Source: Paenibacillus sp. RUD330
Lineage (GTDB): Bacteria > Bacillota > Bacilli > Paenibacillales > Paenibacillaceae
Assembly (NCBI RefSeq): GCF_002243345.2
Contig: NZ_CP022655.2
Location: 523,001-587,000 of the forward strand
Direction: 5' to 3'
Length of the DNA: 64,000 nucleotides
Shown here: in pieces, positions 51,332 through 60,955 of the stretch
How positions within the stretch are numbered: position 1 is the stretch's first letter
How the letters are laid out: every line of letters begins with the position of its first letter
The notes under the pieces: model-generated
Told to the model about the DNA's origin: nothing
The model's input: the letters and a program-made list of their open reading frames with translations, nothing else
Databases searched by the model: none
Translations under genes and position numbers: made by a program

Positions 51332-52186
51332 ATGAACGGTTTGGAAAAAAGAAAAGGCAAAGCGGTCGTCGTGTTCAGCGGAGGCCAGGACAGCACGACC
51401 TGCCTGTTCTGGGCGCTGGAGCGTTACGAGGAAGTGGAGGCCATCACCTTCAGGTACGGACAGCGCCATGCGTTGGAGCTCCAATGCGCCGCATCCATAG
51501 CGGCGGAACTCGGCATCCGCCATCATATGCTGGACATGAGCCTGCTCGGACAGCTCGCTCCGAGCTCGCTGACAAGGGAGGACCTCGCGGTAGCGGACGC
51601 TCCCGCGACAGGAGGACTCCCGAATACGTTCGTGCCGGGACGCAACCTGATGTTCCTGTCGTTCGCCGCCGTGCTGGCCAAAGGAGTCGGAGCGGGCACG
51701 CTTGTCACCGGAGTGTGCGAGACGGACTTCAGCGGTTATCCGGATTGCCGGAACATTTTCATCCAGTCGCTGAACGTGACGCTCAACCTGGCGATGGAGG
51801 AGAATTTCGTCATCGAGACGCCGCTCATGTGGCTGGACAAGGAACAGGTGTGGGAGCTGTCGGACCGGCTGGGAGCTTTCGATTACGTCAGGGAAAAAAC
51901 GCTGACCTGCTACAATGGCATCCCTTCCGACGGCTGCGGGGAATGCCCGGCGTGCAAGCTGCGCCGCAACGGGCTGGAGCGTTACCTGGCTCGGCGCGGA
52001 GCGGGGGCAGCAGGCGTTGGCGCGCAAGCCGGAGCCGCAGGGCGCGCATTCGAAGCGGGATCGGGGTCTGCGGCCGGATGCGGCCCAGTCCAAGCAGGGC
52101 ATGCAGTCCTAGCCGCAGATACGTTGCAGGCAGCGCCTACGGCTGAAGCAACCGCTCGCCATGCGAAGGACGGCGAGTCCGAATGA
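51332..52186 (+). CDS. queC: 7-cyano-7-deazaguanine synthase QueC
   Basis: QueC makes preQ0 from 7-carboxy-7-deazaguanine, ammonia and ATP. The PP-loop [64 protein letters not shown] and the zinc motif [19 protein letters not shown] are all present. The normal protein ends near residue 225 ([13 protein letters not shown]). About 60 further residues, rich in Ala and Gly, form an unusual tail. The ATG at 51332 follows GGAGAGGGGA; TTG at 51323 is an alternative. It overlaps queD by four bases. Confidence 0.95.
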   Translation: MNGLEKRKGKAVVVFSGGQDSTTCLFWALERYEEVEAITFRYGQRHALELQCAASIAAELGIRHHMLDMSLLGQLAPSSLTREDLAVADAPATGGLPNTFVPGRNLMFLSFAAVLAKGVGAGTLVTGVCETDFSGYPDCRNIFIQSLNVTLNLAMEENFVIETPLMWLDKEQVWELSDRLGAFDYVREKTLTCYNGIPSDGCGECPACKLRRNGLERYLARRGAGAAGVGAQAGAAGRAFEAGSGSAAGCGPVQAGHAVLAADTLQAAPTAEATARHAKDGESE

Positions 52187-52623
52187 TGCAAGCCATCTAT
52201 CCATCTCCGCCGCATGCGTTCCGTTACGAGCTGCACAAGGAATTTCATTTTGCGGCAGCCCATTACATCCCTGCCGAGGAAGCGGGCAGCTGCAGCCGCG
52301 TGCACGGCCATACCTATTTTGCCGACGTGACGGTCGCCGGCGACATGCTGGACAGCTGCGGGTTCCTTGTCAATTTCTCCGAGATCAAACGGCTTGTGAG
52401 AGACCGGTTCGACCACCGCCTGCTCAATGACGACGAAGTCTTCGGCTCCGAACCCTCCGACGACCCGGAGACGTTCCCGACGACCGAAGTCGTGGCGCGC
52501 ACGGTGTGGCAGCTGGTGCAGGAAGAGCTGGACCGGCGCGGCAACGGCGCCCGATGCCTGCAGGTGTTCCTGCGGGAAACGCCGTCCAGCTACGTCATCT
52601 ACCGTCCGGAGGCCGCCCGATGA
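52183..52623 (+). CDS. queD: 6-carboxy-5,6,7,8-tetrahydropterin synthase QueD
   Basis: QueD converts 7,8-dihydroneopterin triphosphate into 6-carboxytetrahydropterin. It has the zinc-binding His residues in [10 protein letters not shown] and [11 protein letters not shown], with the catalytic Cys in GSCSRVHGH, the strand [20 protein letters not shown] with LLND, and the ending [13 protein letters not shown]. The 146-residue length is typical. Both junctions (queC-queD and queD-queE) are ATGA overlaps, so the three enzymes are translationally coupled under the preQ1 riboswitch. A second in-frame ATG is the next codon after the start at 52183. Confidence 0.95.
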   Translation: MMQAIYPSPPHAFRYELHKEFHFAAAHYIPAEEAGSCSRVHGHTYFADVTVAGDMLDSCGFLVNFSEIKRLVRDRFDHRLLNDDEVFGSEPSDDPETFPTTEVVARTVWQLVQEELDRRGNGARCLQVFLRETPSSYVIYRPEAAR

Positions 52624-53435
52624 GCGCGGCTCGGATCGGAGCCGGCCGAGATGAGGCGGCGCAGGTGCCCGTCTCGGCAGAACCAAGCGCTGCGGCGAAG
52701 CCCTCCGTTCGCGGAAAAATCCCGGTGCTGGAGATTTTCGGCCCTACCGTTCAGGGCGAGGGCATGGTCATCGGCGTCAAGACGATGTTCGTCCGGACGG
52801 CGGGCTGCGACTACAGCTGCTCCTGGTGCGATTCCGCCTTTACGTGGGACGGATCCGCGAAGGACGAGATCTCCTGGATGGAGCCGGCGGAAATCGCCGG
52901 GGAGCTCGAACGGCTGGCAGGCGGCAGAACGCCCGGCCATGTCACGCTCTCGGGCGGCAATCCGGCTCTGCTGCGTCCTCTCGGCGGGTTGATCGACCTT
53001 TTGCATGCGCGCGGAGCGCTCGTCGCTCTCGAGACGCAAGGAAGCCGCTGGCAGGACTGGTTCGCGGATATTGACGAGCTCACCTTGTCGCCGAAGCCGC
53101 CTAGCTCCGGGATGGAGACGGATTGGAACGTGCTGGAGGATATCGCGGCGGGATTGGCTGCGGCCGGCCGGCTTCCGTCGCTGAAGGTGGTCATCATGGA
53201 TGCGGCGGATCTCGCTTACGCCAAGGAGGTCCATCGGCGCTTGCCGGGGCTTCCGATGTTCCTGCAAGCCGGCAACGATCGGCTCGAAGAGCCGGATGCG
53301 GCTGCGCTCCGCAATTATTTGGCTGATCGATACGAGCGGCTGGTGGATAGGGTCATGGAGGATCCGGAGTGGAGCCGGGTACGCGTGCTGCCTCAGCTGC
53401 ATGCGTGGCTTTGGGGCAACAAGCGGGGCGTGTAG
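52620..53435 (+). CDS. queE: 7-carboxy-7-deazaguanine synthase QueE
   Basis: A radical SAM enzyme that contracts the ring of 6-carboxytetrahydropterin to 7-carboxy-7-deazaguanine. IFGPTVQGEGMVIGVKTMFV is diagnostic, and GCDYSCSWCDSAFTW carries the CxxxCxxC iron-sulphur cluster motif. VTLSGGNPALL, ALETQGSRWQDWF and LTLSPKPPSSGM complete the fold. About 30 residues precede the conserved start of the family ([20 protein letters not shown] and more), a short poorly conserved extension. The ATG at 52620 overlaps the queD stop. Confidence 0.95.
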   Translation: MSAARIGAGRDEAAQVPVSAEPSAAAKPSVRGKIPVLEIFGPTVQGEGMVIGVKTMFVRTAGCDYSCSWCDSAFTWDGSAKDEISWMEPAEIAGELERLAGGRTPGHVTLSGGNPALLRPLGGLIDLLHARGALVALETQGSRWQDWFADIDELTLSPKPPSSGMETDWNVLEDIAAGLAAAGRLPSLKVVIMDAADLAYAKEVHRRLPGLPMFLQAGNDRLEEPDAAALRNYLADRYERLVDRVMEDPEWSRVRVLPQLHAWLWGNKRGV

Positions 53436-53470
53436 CGGTCAGGCCGGCAGATCTATTTTTGGGCAACTCA

Positions 53471-53505
53471 AAAAAGCCCTCCCCAAGGATAGGGAGGGCT
53501 TGAGT
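53471..53505. terminator. Terminator between queE and the membrane-protein gene
   Basis: AAGCCCTCCC (53474-53483) pairs with GGGAGGGCTT (53492-53501). The A-run before it makes it strongest for the minus-strand gene, but it may stop both transcripts. The rest of 53436-53753 has only short direct repeats (GGCCGACAATCCAG, twice near 53580-53605). Confidence 0.7.
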
Positions 53506-53753
53506 CCTTCCGCCCGACGAGTGGATGGTACGCGGGCTTGGGCGAGGGTATCGAAGGCAACTCAATTCATCCGGCAAGCCGGGCCGACAATCCAGGCCGA
53601 CAATCCAGACAGGCCCGACTGCGTTTTCCGGCATGCCAGGCCGAGAATCCCGGCATGTCGGGTGTGAGACCCAACGGACCTCGCTGTGAATTCCGGAGGA
53701 AGAGCCCCGGAAGATTCAGGTTCTGGAATCAGCTGCACCTGGCCCTGCCGCCA

Positions 53754-55241
53754 TCAGGACAGCTTCTTTTGCCCGTTCACCTGGAAGACGGAGCCGTAGT
53801 CGCCGGAATAGATCGGCGATCCGTACTTGCTCAGCCAGGTCGTATAGAAGCGGCTGGAGGCGTTTTTGCGGGTGACGATGACGAAGTCGGGATGGTTGGC
53901 ATCCACGAGGTCGGTGACGTACACCGGGAAGCCGTACATGGACTGCTCGAAGGCGGTCCAGCCGAAGACCGTTTTGGTCGCGTCCGTAATGAACGGGTCC
54001 TGCCGTCCGTCCGCCAGCACGTCGCCGCCGCGGAACATGACATAACCGGAGGAGCCGTACAGCGTCATGACCTTCGGTCTCGAAGGGCCTTGGAAATGCT
54101 CCAGGATGTAGTCCATTTCCTTCACCGGGTACTTGTAGGAGTTCGGCTGAGGCGTATGCTGGAAGTTGTAGATGACGTTCACGCCGAGCCCCAGTACGAG
54201 GCCGATGATCAGCGGCTTCACGCTGAGGCTGAGACGGAATCGGCGCAGGCCGGGAACCGACTCGATGACGGCCGCCGCAAAGTACAGGACGAACAGCCAC
54301 ATGAAGAAATGATACTTGTAGTTGGACACGCCGAGGAAGAAGATGCCCATCATGAAGATGAAGCGGAAAAACCGCTTGTGAATCGAGAACGGCAGCAGCG
54401 CGACGAATGCCAGCAGCATGGAGGTCGCGGCCAGATTGCCCATGCTGTTGAACTGGATGGCCTTCCATTCGTTGATGAGCAGGTTGAAGTTGCCGTGCGT
54501 CACGGTGAGGATGAAGAAGATGCTTTTCGGTCCTGCCGCATTCAGGAAGCCGGCTCCGATGACCGTGACCGCAACGACCAGCCACCGCCAGCCGATGCGC
54601 CGGTTCAGCAGCTTGCGGGTGACGAGGCTCTCCAGCAGCGCCATGCCCATGAACACGATGATGACCGGCCAGACCCCGGAGTGGAAGTTGGCGATCAGCA
54701 GCGAAATGAGCGGGAGCAGAACCATGTAGCGGGCTGCCGGCTTGATCTGGAATTCGCGCAGGAAAACGAAGAACCAGACGATGAGAAATGCGGAGATCAT
54801 TTGCGGCCGGGTCGTGAAGTAAATGTCGTAGATGCCCCACATGACAGGCAACAGGAGCAGCATCAGGATCGGCTCGCGGCCCCGGGACGGCAGGCCGAGC
54901 TCCTTGCGCGAGACGAGCATCATGCGGTAGAGGCCGAGCACGAGCAGAATCATGCAGGCAGCGGTAAGCAGGTAGGTGCCGGCCCAGCCGAAGGCGTCGT
55001 ACAGCAGCGCGATGACGGCCTGGAACCCGACCTCATGCGGAACATAAGGGAGCTTGTCGTCGCCGTAAAAGGTATGGATGGCGGTATGCGGAACCTTGCC
55101 GGCCTCCAGCATGGACTTGCCGACCTCGATATGCCAGAACGTATCCGGGTCGTTGTACGATTCGGACGGCGGCATCAGAAACACGATGACCGATAGAACG
55201 AGCGCGGCGATGACCGCCGCGGCGGCGAAACGGATTTTCAT
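53754..55241 (-). CDS. Polytopic membrane protein, GT-C glycosyltransferase-like
   Basis: A 495-residue protein with about eleven hydrophobic segments. The first extracytoplasmic loop [20 protein letters not shown] with [10 protein letters not shown] is the acidic D-x-D/E-bearing pattern common in GT-C enzymes and uncharacterised relatives that use polyprenyl-linked sugars. A soluble C-terminal region of about 100 residues ([40 protein letters not shown]) lies outside the membrane. The donor, acceptor and real activity are unknown. The ATG at 55241 follows AAGGAGC. It splits the queuosine genes but has no evident link to them. Confidence 0.7.
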   Translation of the reverse strand: MKIRFAAAAVIAALVLSVIVFLMPPSESYNDPDTFWHIEVGKSMLEAGKVPHTAIHTFYGDDKLPYVPHEVGFQAVIALLYDAFGWAGTYLLTAACMILLVLGLYRMMLVSRKELGLPSRGREPILMLLLLPVMWGIYDIYFTTRPQMISAFLIVWFFVFLREFQIKPAARYMVLLPLISLLIANFHSGVWPVIIVFMGMALLESLVTRKLLNRRIGWRWLVVAVTVIGAGFLNAAGPKSIFFILTVTHGNFNLLINEWKAIQFNSMGNLAATSMLLAFVALLPFSIHKRFFRFIFMMGIFFLGVSNYKYHFFMWLFVLYFAAAVIESVPGLRRFRLSLSVKPLIIGLVLGLGVNVIYNFQHTPQPNSYKYPVKEMDYILEHFQGPSRPKVMTLYGSSGYVMFRGGDVLADGRQDPFITDATKTVFGWTAFEQSMYGFPVYVTDLVDANHPDFVIVTRKNASSRFYTTWLSKYGSPIYSGDYGSVFQVNGQKKLS

Positions 55242-55422
55242 GGGGATGCTCCTTGCCGGTATGGTCTTGGAATGGACAATCATTTCCCTTCATTATAGGG
55301 GCGCAGGAATGCTCCGGCAATGGAGCTCTCCGGATACTCCTTTCAACGCAGATCCAGAGAGACAGGTTGCAGGTGCTCCTAACCATAGTAGACCAATTGA
55401 AATCCAGAAAGGACGAAACTCC

Positions 55423-55929
55423 ATGAACGAACAACAAGGACGCTCGCAAGCCGAATTGGACGGTGTCACGCTGTTAGGCAATCAAGGCACGAAGTACCCT
55501 TCCACGTATGCCCCGGAGGTGCTGGAGAGCTTCGTCAACAAGCATCCGGACCGGGATTACCGCGTCAAATTCAACTGCCCTGAGTTCACGAGCCTATGTC
55601 CGATGACGGGCCAGCCGGACTTTGCTGCGATCTATATCGCCTACATTCCCGACAAGCTGATGGTGGAGAGCAAGTCGCTCAAGCTGTACCTGTTCAGCTT
55701 CCGCAACCACGGCGACTTCCACGAGGATTGCATGAACATCATCATGAACGACCTCATCAAGCTGATGGAGCCCCGCTACATCGAAGTGTGGGGCAAGTTC
55801 ACTCCGCGCGGCGGCATTTCCATCGATCCTTACTGCAACTGGGGCAGGCCGGGCACGAAGTACGAGCAGATGGCGGAATACCGGATGATGAACCTGGATC
55901 TGTATCCGGAGAAGGTGGACAACCGGTAG
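55423..55929 (+). CDS. queF: NADPH-dependent preQ0 reductase QueF
   Basis: QueF reduces preQ0 to preQ1, completing the path for which queC, queD and queE supply preQ0. The 168-residue single-domain type has the thioimide Cys in [17 protein letters not shown] (Cys59, with the acid Asp66), the substrate-binding [20 protein letters not shown], and the ending [20 protein letters not shown]. The ATG at 55423 follows AAAGGACG. It has its own leader of about 180 bases; I could not find a second preQ1 aptamer there, though TTGGAA and CATTAT near 55269-55298 may be a promoter. Confidence 0.95.
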   Translation: MNEQQGRSQAELDGVTLLGNQGTKYPSTYAPEVLESFVNKHPDRDYRVKFNCPEFTSLCPMTGQPDFAAIYIAYIPDKLMVESKSLKLYLFSFRNHGDFHEDCMNIIMNDLIKLMEPRYIEVWGKFTPRGGISIDPYCNWGRPGTKYEQMAEYRMMNLDLYPEKVDNR

Positions 55930-56212
55930 GAGATAGACGGGCGCGGGCAGGATTTGCTGGTGCAGGATGAAGTGGTGGGATTGGGATGGAATTCGATCGG
56001 AGTCCACCAGGAGGCATGCAATGAAAAAGAACCGATTTTCCACCTGACTTCGGTCAGCTTGGGGGTGACACCTCTTTTGCTCCATGGGTTCTATCTCAGG
56101 CGATTCTCTTCATGCGGAATCCTGATTTTCATCCTCTTGCCGTCAACAGCATCATCTATATATCCTGCTCTGGATTTGGGCTGACGTACCATCTGATTTC
56201 TTATTTTCGGAC

Positions 56213-56251
56213 AAAAAAGCAAGAGAGCGCTCCTTGATGGGGCGCTCTCTT
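56213..56251 (-). terminator. Minus-strand terminator downstream of a short fragment
   Basis: AAGAGAGCGC (56221-56230) pairs perfectly with GCGCTCTCTT (56242-56251); read on the minus strand it is followed by TTGCTTTTTT. Confidence 0.8.
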
Positions 56252-56254
56252 CGT

Positions 56255-56390
56255 TTATTCCTGCGTCGCTGTCAGATCGCATTCCTCCCGCTTGAGGAAC
56301 TTGGTTTTATGCTTCCATTTATGGCCGAGCCAGATAGCTGTAAAAAGCGGCAAGCCGAAGTACAGCGGATGCTTTTCCTGCCATGAAAAA
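56255..56390 (-). pseudogene. Possible tail of a membrane protein (about 40 residues)
   Basis: Between two minus-strand terminators one frame reads FSWQEKHPLYFGLPLFTAIW, then LGHKWKHKTKFLKREECDL and a stop at 56255-56257. It looks protein-like: a hydrophobic span followed by a basic tail. It has no normal start codon (candidates are CTG or TTG inside it) because a stop lies just upstream. It may be a gene remnant or a tiny membrane peptide. The rest of 55930-56212 shows no gene. Confidence 0.35.
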
Positions 56391-56417
56391 ACACCTGATC
56401 CCCATGGGGATCAGGTG
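56385..56417 (-). terminator. Terminator of the S8 protease gene
   Basis: CACCTGATCCCC (56392-56403) pairs perfectly with GGGGATCAGGTG (56406-56417), a near-complete palindrome, followed on the minus strand by TTTTTT. Confidence 0.88.
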
Positions 56418-56432
56418 TCGGGACGAGCGAGC

Positions 56433-59400
56433 TTAGATCAGCTTGCCGCCTTGAAGCAGCTTGTAGAGGACGGTTGCGGCCGCTTCGCGGGTCGTAGGAG
56501 CTGCCGGCTGGAACACGGTGGAACCGTTCGCCGAGGAGCCTTCCATCAGGCCTGCCGCCGTTACAAAGGCAATGCTGTCCTTCGCGAAGGCGCCGAAGCT
56601 TGCAGCGTCGCCGTATGTGCTGATTTTGCCGCCCGTTGCTTTGATATCAAGCAGTGCGGAGGCTTTGGCCAGCATGACGGACAGCTCCTGGCGGCTGATG
56701 ATGCCGTCTGGACGGAACGTGCTGTCATTGTAGCCGTTGATGAGACCGGCTGCATAAACGGCATTTACTGCATCCGTATACCATGCGCCGGCTTTGAGGT
56801 CGGTGAATGGAGCGGCGGTCGTCGTGCTGAGGCCGAGGCCGCGCGTCAGCATCGCGGCGAATTCGGCGCGGGTGACGGAAGTCTTCGGCGAGAACTTCGT
56901 AGCGGACGTGCCGTTGATCAGCAGCTTCTCAGCCAGAGCCTGGATGCGGCTCTGAGCCCACGAAGAGGAGATGTCGTTGAACGCGACGGCTTTCTTGGCC
57001 ACAGCATAGGTGGAGAAGCCAGGGCGGTTCACGACCACGGTCGTCGTTCCGTCTTCATTGGCAGTGAATACGGCTGGAGCGGGTGCTTCCTTGCCGTTCT
57101 CGAGGAACAGGACGCCGGCTTTTTCAGCCGATACGCCTTTGTCCAGCGTGAACGAGCGTTTGATGAAGGTCGATGCAGGCACAGCGATTTCCTTGGAGCT
57201 GGATCCGGTCACGACGTTCACTTGGAACGTTACCGGAGTGCCGACGACTGTTGCCGATGCGAATTTGGAACCGGCAGCCTTTTGGATGACGAGCTCCAAA
57301 CCGCTTCCTGCAGGCACGGATTTCAGAAGCGAGAGCGGAAGCTCAAGCGTTTCCGTACCGGTCGTCAGGTAGAGCGAACTTCCTGCAGGTGCAGTCGACA
57401 GGAGCTGAACTTGATCGGCAGGCAGGCTCAGCTTGGAAGCTTTGCCGGCTTCGGCAGCCGCGTTGACGACAAGAGCCAGCTTGGTCGTTCCGGTACCGAT
57501 CGCGGCTTGCAGATCCGCATAGGTAATCGTAGTAACCGTTGCGGATGCTTCGGACGCGGTCGCGGATTTAACGGCGACCTGCTGTTGGCCTTGACCGACG
57601 ACAGCCTTCAGGGAAGCCGCTGCATCCGATGGAGCAGGGGCTGGCGACGGAGTTGGAGCAGCTCCTGTTCCCGGGAAGAAGATCGGGCCGGTCGACGTGC
57701 GGGCTACAGAGAACGGAAGGTAGCCGATCGTTTGGGCTGCGATTTTGCCTTTGACGATTTTATACGCGGCAACGTTGATGCCGTACTGGCCATCCTTCAA
57801 CTGTGCGGTCGTTGTGTTCCCTTTCTCGTCATCGATCTTGTAGGTGCCGTCGAAGCGGCTCGTATAGACCTTGGAATCGAGAACGGAACCGGATGAATAA
57901 GCGTCGTTGTACGTAATATAGCCGACTGTATCGTCGTTGATGTCGTTGATGAGGATTTCGTAGTAGTTCATGCCTTCCGCTGCAAGGCGGAACGAGATGT
58001 CCATGAAGTCGTTGATGCCGTCTCCGTCAGGGGACAGCTGGCGAGTCGAAAGCGTCAGATCCTGGATGCCGTAGCCGGTATCCGGCTTCTGATCGCCGAC
58101 ATGGACGACGAACGGAATGTGCAGAGTCGGCTTGCCCTCGGCTGTCAGAATGACGTTTCCTTCGTATACACCGACAGGAGCGTCTGTAGCGATAGAGATG
58201 GCCAGGTCAAACTCCTTCTTGCTGTTCGCGCCTGCCTTAGCGAAGCCGTCGGCCAGCCCGTCCAAGGAAATCGAGATTTTGCTGTTGTCCGGAGTGGTGA
58301 CCGGGCTGTCGGAGTACGGATCTCCCGTAACCTCGTCATTCAGCTGGTAGGAAGCTTTGTAGGAAACGGCTGCGTCCGACGTGTTGTTCAGCTGCAGCTT
58401 GATGTTTCCTTTGCTGCCGGCTTTCATGACGCCGAAGCTGGCGTTGTCGCCATAGTTCGTCGTCGGAATGGGGTTCATCTCTTTGTCATAGAGAACAAGC
58501 TGTTCGACGGTTTGCAGAACGGCAGGAGTCTTGATCGCTTCCGCGATGTTGACACGGCCTGCTCCTTGGGAATACACGTCGTACAACGTACCTTCCGCAT
58601 CGGAGATCGGATCTGCCGTATTAGCGAGTGCCGCACGGATTTCGAAAGGAGTCCAATCCGGATGCTCCTGCTGGAGCAGGGCGGCGAGCCCGGCAACATG
58701 CGGCGTCGCCATGCTCGTGCCGCTGATGCGGTTGTAGGCTTCCGCATAGCTGGCGTCAGGATTCGTCTTGCCGTATGCCGGCCAAGTGGACAGGATGTTC
58801 ACGCCCGGGGCGGAGAAGTCCGGCTTGATGCCGAGAATGCCGTCCGAATTCGGGCCGCGCGAGCTGAAGTCGGCCATGTGGTCGCCCTGATCCACCGTTT
58901 TTGGATAGATGGAATCAAAAGCGAGCTTGAGGCTGGAGCCTTGGTTGGCTTTCAGGAAGCGAGCCAGCGCGCGTCCTTTGGATCCTTCGAGATCAAAGGC
59001 AGGAATGAACTGCAGGCTGTCGCCCAGATAGGCCGTCGGGCCGATCCAGGAATCGCGTCCCGCGATGCTTTCGCTCAGATTGGCCGTATTCGCATCGGTT
59101 GTCAGCGCATTGCCGTTGAAGATGACGATTGCCTTGGCATGATGCTCCTTGGCGATGGCGATTTTGTCGACAAACGCCAGCGTGCCGCGGGAAACGAAGA
59201 CGATTTTATCTTTTACGTCGAGGCCTTTGTAATCCGCCTCGGCTCCGAGATTGGCGTAAACGGCGGCTTGCTCCTCGCTTCCGATCAAGGATGCGAAGTC
59301 TTCTTTGCCGGTATACCAGCCCATGACGTTCAGGGCGTTGTTGGTATACACGCTGCCCGCAACCGTGCCGGCGGAGTTGTAGACCGAAGCGCTGACCGAT

Positions 59401-60551
59401 GCTCCGTAATGGTTGCTTGGGCTGGTGGCCGCTCCTACGGAGATCGCAAGCTGGCTGGAAGCCGGGGAGCCCATGGAATAGTAGTATTGCTCCGATTCCA
59501 CAGCATTGTTGCCGTTAGCCACGACAGCTACGACGCCGGCCAGGACCGCGTTGTTGATTGCGATGGAGTCGGGAGTGAATGCGTCCTTGGCATCATCGGA
59601 ACCTAGAGACAGGTTGATGACATCCATTCCGTCCTGCACGGCATGCTCGATTCCGTCGATGACCTGCGCCGAGGAGCCGGAAGAGCGGCCGGTTTCTTTG
59701 TTGAAGCCGAGTACCTTGTAGACATACAGATCCGACTCATAGGCCACGCCTTTATGGTTGACATCGGAGTTGTTCTCTGCGCGGGCAGCAATCGTGCCGG
59801 ACACATGCGTTCCGTGGGAGGTGCCTTTATTGCCGGTTTTTTCATCCGGGGACTCCTCATAAGGATCATCCGTGTTGAAGTAGGAATCATGGCCGCCTTT
59901 GTAGGCGTTTTTCAGGTCCGGATGAAGGTAGTCCACGCCGGTGTCGATGACGCCGACTTTGATGCCTTTGCCCGTCAGTCCGGCATCCCATGCCTCGGGA
60001 ACGCCGATCTGCTTGAGCGGATTGATGTCATACTTGTATGTCGTTTCGGTTGCTGTAGGGAAGCTTGTCGTCGGAATGGAATAATAAGTACGGTTCTCAT
60101 AGATCGACTTGACGCCTGCAATCTGGGCAAGAGCAGGAATTTGGTTGGCCGGAAGCTCGACCTCCATCCCGTTCAGCACCGTATCGAACTGGTAGGTGAC
60201 CTTAAGATCGATCCCGCTTTTTTTGGCAGAGGCGATGACACCGGATTGCTGGCGGCTGATCGCGCTCTCGGTCGCTTCGGTGCTGAGGGATTTGACGCCC
60301 ATTTTTGCGGCGTATTTGCCCTCGGCGATCGTCGCTCCATCCAGCTGGACAATCACTTTGACAGGCTTGCTGGACGTGGTATCCAGGCGGGAAGAGATCA
60401 TGGCGTCGATTCCTTTGGTCAGGCTCTTGGCCAGAATACCAGAGGATACAGGCGATGCAGCGGCTTGGGCCACGAGCGGCTGAAGCAGCAGCGCGGCAGA
60501 CAGCGTGGTGGACAAAGCGGTCAGAATGACTTTGCGGCGAGACTTCTGCAA
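56433..60551 (-). CDS. S8 subtilisin-like protease with PA domain and SLH cell-wall anchor
   Basis: A 1372-residue exported serine protease. A signal peptide (about 1-30) and an inhibitor I9-like propeptide (KVIVQLDGATIAEGKYAAKM) precede the catalytic domain. The triad is Asp203 in GVIDTGVDYLHPDL, His246 in TSHGTHVSGTIAAR and Ser about 613 in ISGTSMATPHVAGL, with the oxyanion Asn in VVANGNN. A protease-associated domain is inserted between His and Ser (KIVFVSRGTLAFVDKI). Fn3-like and other beta domains follow, then a Pro/Ala linker and three SLH repeats (about 1185-1372; TSVTRAEFAAMLTRG, GIISRQELSVML). The start is a TTG at 60551 after AGAAGG. It is probably a surface-bound feeding protease. 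Confidence 0.93.
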   Translation of the reverse strand: MQKSRRKVILTALSTTLSAALLLQPLVAQAAASPVSSGILAKSLTKGIDAMISSRLDTTSSKPVKVIVQLDGATIAEGKYAAKMGVKSLSTEATESAISRQQSGVIASAKKSGIDLKVTYQFDTVLNGMEVELPANQIPALAQIAGVKSIYENRTYYSIPTTSFPTATETTYKYDINPLKQIGVPEAWDAGLTGKGIKVGVIDTGVDYLHPDLKNAYKGGHDSYFNTDDPYEESPDEKTGNKGTSHGTHVSGTIAARAENNSDVNHKGVAYESDLYVYKVLGFNKETGRSSGSSAQVIDGIEHAVQDGMDVINLSLGSDDAKDAFTPDSIAINNAVLAGVVAVVANGNNAVESEQYYYSMGSPASSQLAISVGAATSPSNHYGASVSASVYNSAGTVAGSVYTNNALNVMGWYTGKEDFASLIGSEEQAAVYANLGAEADYKGLDVKDKIVFVSRGTLAFVDKIAIAKEHHAKAIVIFNGNALTTDANTANLSESIAGRDSWIGPTAYLGDSLQFIPAFDLEGSKGRALARFLKANQGSSLKLAFDSIYPKTVDQGDHMADFSSRGPNSDGILGIKPDFSAPGVNILSTWPAYGKTNPDASYAEAYNRISGTSMATPHVAGLAALLQQEHPDWTPFEIRAALANTADPISDAEGTLYDVYSQGAGRVNIAEAIKTPAVLQTVEQLVLYDKEMNPIPTTNYGDNASFGVMKAGSKGNIKLQLNNTSDAAVSYKASYQLNDEVTGDPYSDSPVTTPDNSKISISLDGLADGFAKAGANSKKEFDLAISIATDAPVGVYEGNVILTAEGKPTLHIPFVVHVGDQKPDTGYGIQDLTLSTRQLSPDGDGINDFMDISFRLAAEGMNYYEILINDINDDTVGYITYNDAYSSGSVLDSKVYTSRFDGTYKIDDEKGNTTTAQLKDGQYGINVAAYKIVKGKIAAQTIGYLPFSVARTSTGPIFFPGTGAAPTPSPAPAPSDAAASLKAVVGQGQQQVAVKSATASEASATVTTITYADLQAAIGTGTTKLALVVNAAAEAGKASKLSLPADQVQLLSTAPAGSSLYLTTGTETLELPLSLLKSVPAGSGLELVIQKAAGSKFASATVVGTPVTFQVNVVTGSSSKEIAVPASTFIKRSFTLDKGVSAEKAGVLFLENGKEAPAPAVFTANEDGTTTVVVNRPGFSTYAVAKKAVAFNDISSSWAQSRIQALAEKLLINGTSATKFSPKTSVTRAEFAAMLTRGLGLSTTTAAPFTDLKAGAWYTDAVNAVYAAGLINGYNDSTFRPDGIISRQELSVMLAKASALLDIKATGGKISTYGDAASFGAFAKDSIAFVTAAGLMEGSSANGSTVFQPAAPTTREAAATVLYKLLQGGKLI

Positions 60552-60923
60552 GCAGGTACCTTCTTTCTATAAGTGTGGTGACCTTCCCTCTGGAAGGCGT
60601 TTACGAAAAATGAAAGATAACGTGACATAATTCGACAAGTAACCTCTCATCTCTCGCGTGTGATAAAAGAATACTTCTCCTAATCTTCTTTGTCTAGTAA
60701 TAATTAACAAGAATTTAAGTTTATTTTAACGTTGCCCGAATAAATCGGCGATTAGTTATTGGATTAATGCGTTAAAGCATTTAATTGATGCAGACACTTC
60801 TGTATGCGCTCTCTACTTCTTTCTTAAAGTTATCTCATAATAACAGTGGATAATAAAATAGGCCTCGCTCCATATATACATAGGTCTGAGATCCCATCTC
60901 GAACTTCTATTTCCTCCAGTATC
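60552..60923. other. AT-rich divergent intergenic region
   Basis: About 370 AT-rich bases separate the protease and cyclase genes. A small dyad CCTTCC/GGAAGG lies near 60585-60598 in the protease leader. I see no gene and no convincing minus-strand promoter hexamers. Confidence 0.6.
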
Positions 60924-60932
60924 TGCTATAAT
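60924..60932 (+). promoter_or_regulatory. Extended -10 promoter of the diguanylate cyclase gene
   Basis: TGCTATAAT is a perfect -10 with the TGn extension, 24 bases before the ATG at 60956; the -35 region is weak. Confidence 0.65.
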
Positions 60933-60955
60933 TCGACCAGGGGGTTAGTACATCT

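Noticed and set aside
55260..55422. Second preQ1 riboswitch ahead of queF
   Set aside because: I looked for the short stem and A-rich tail and found no convincing match; only a probable promoter is visible.
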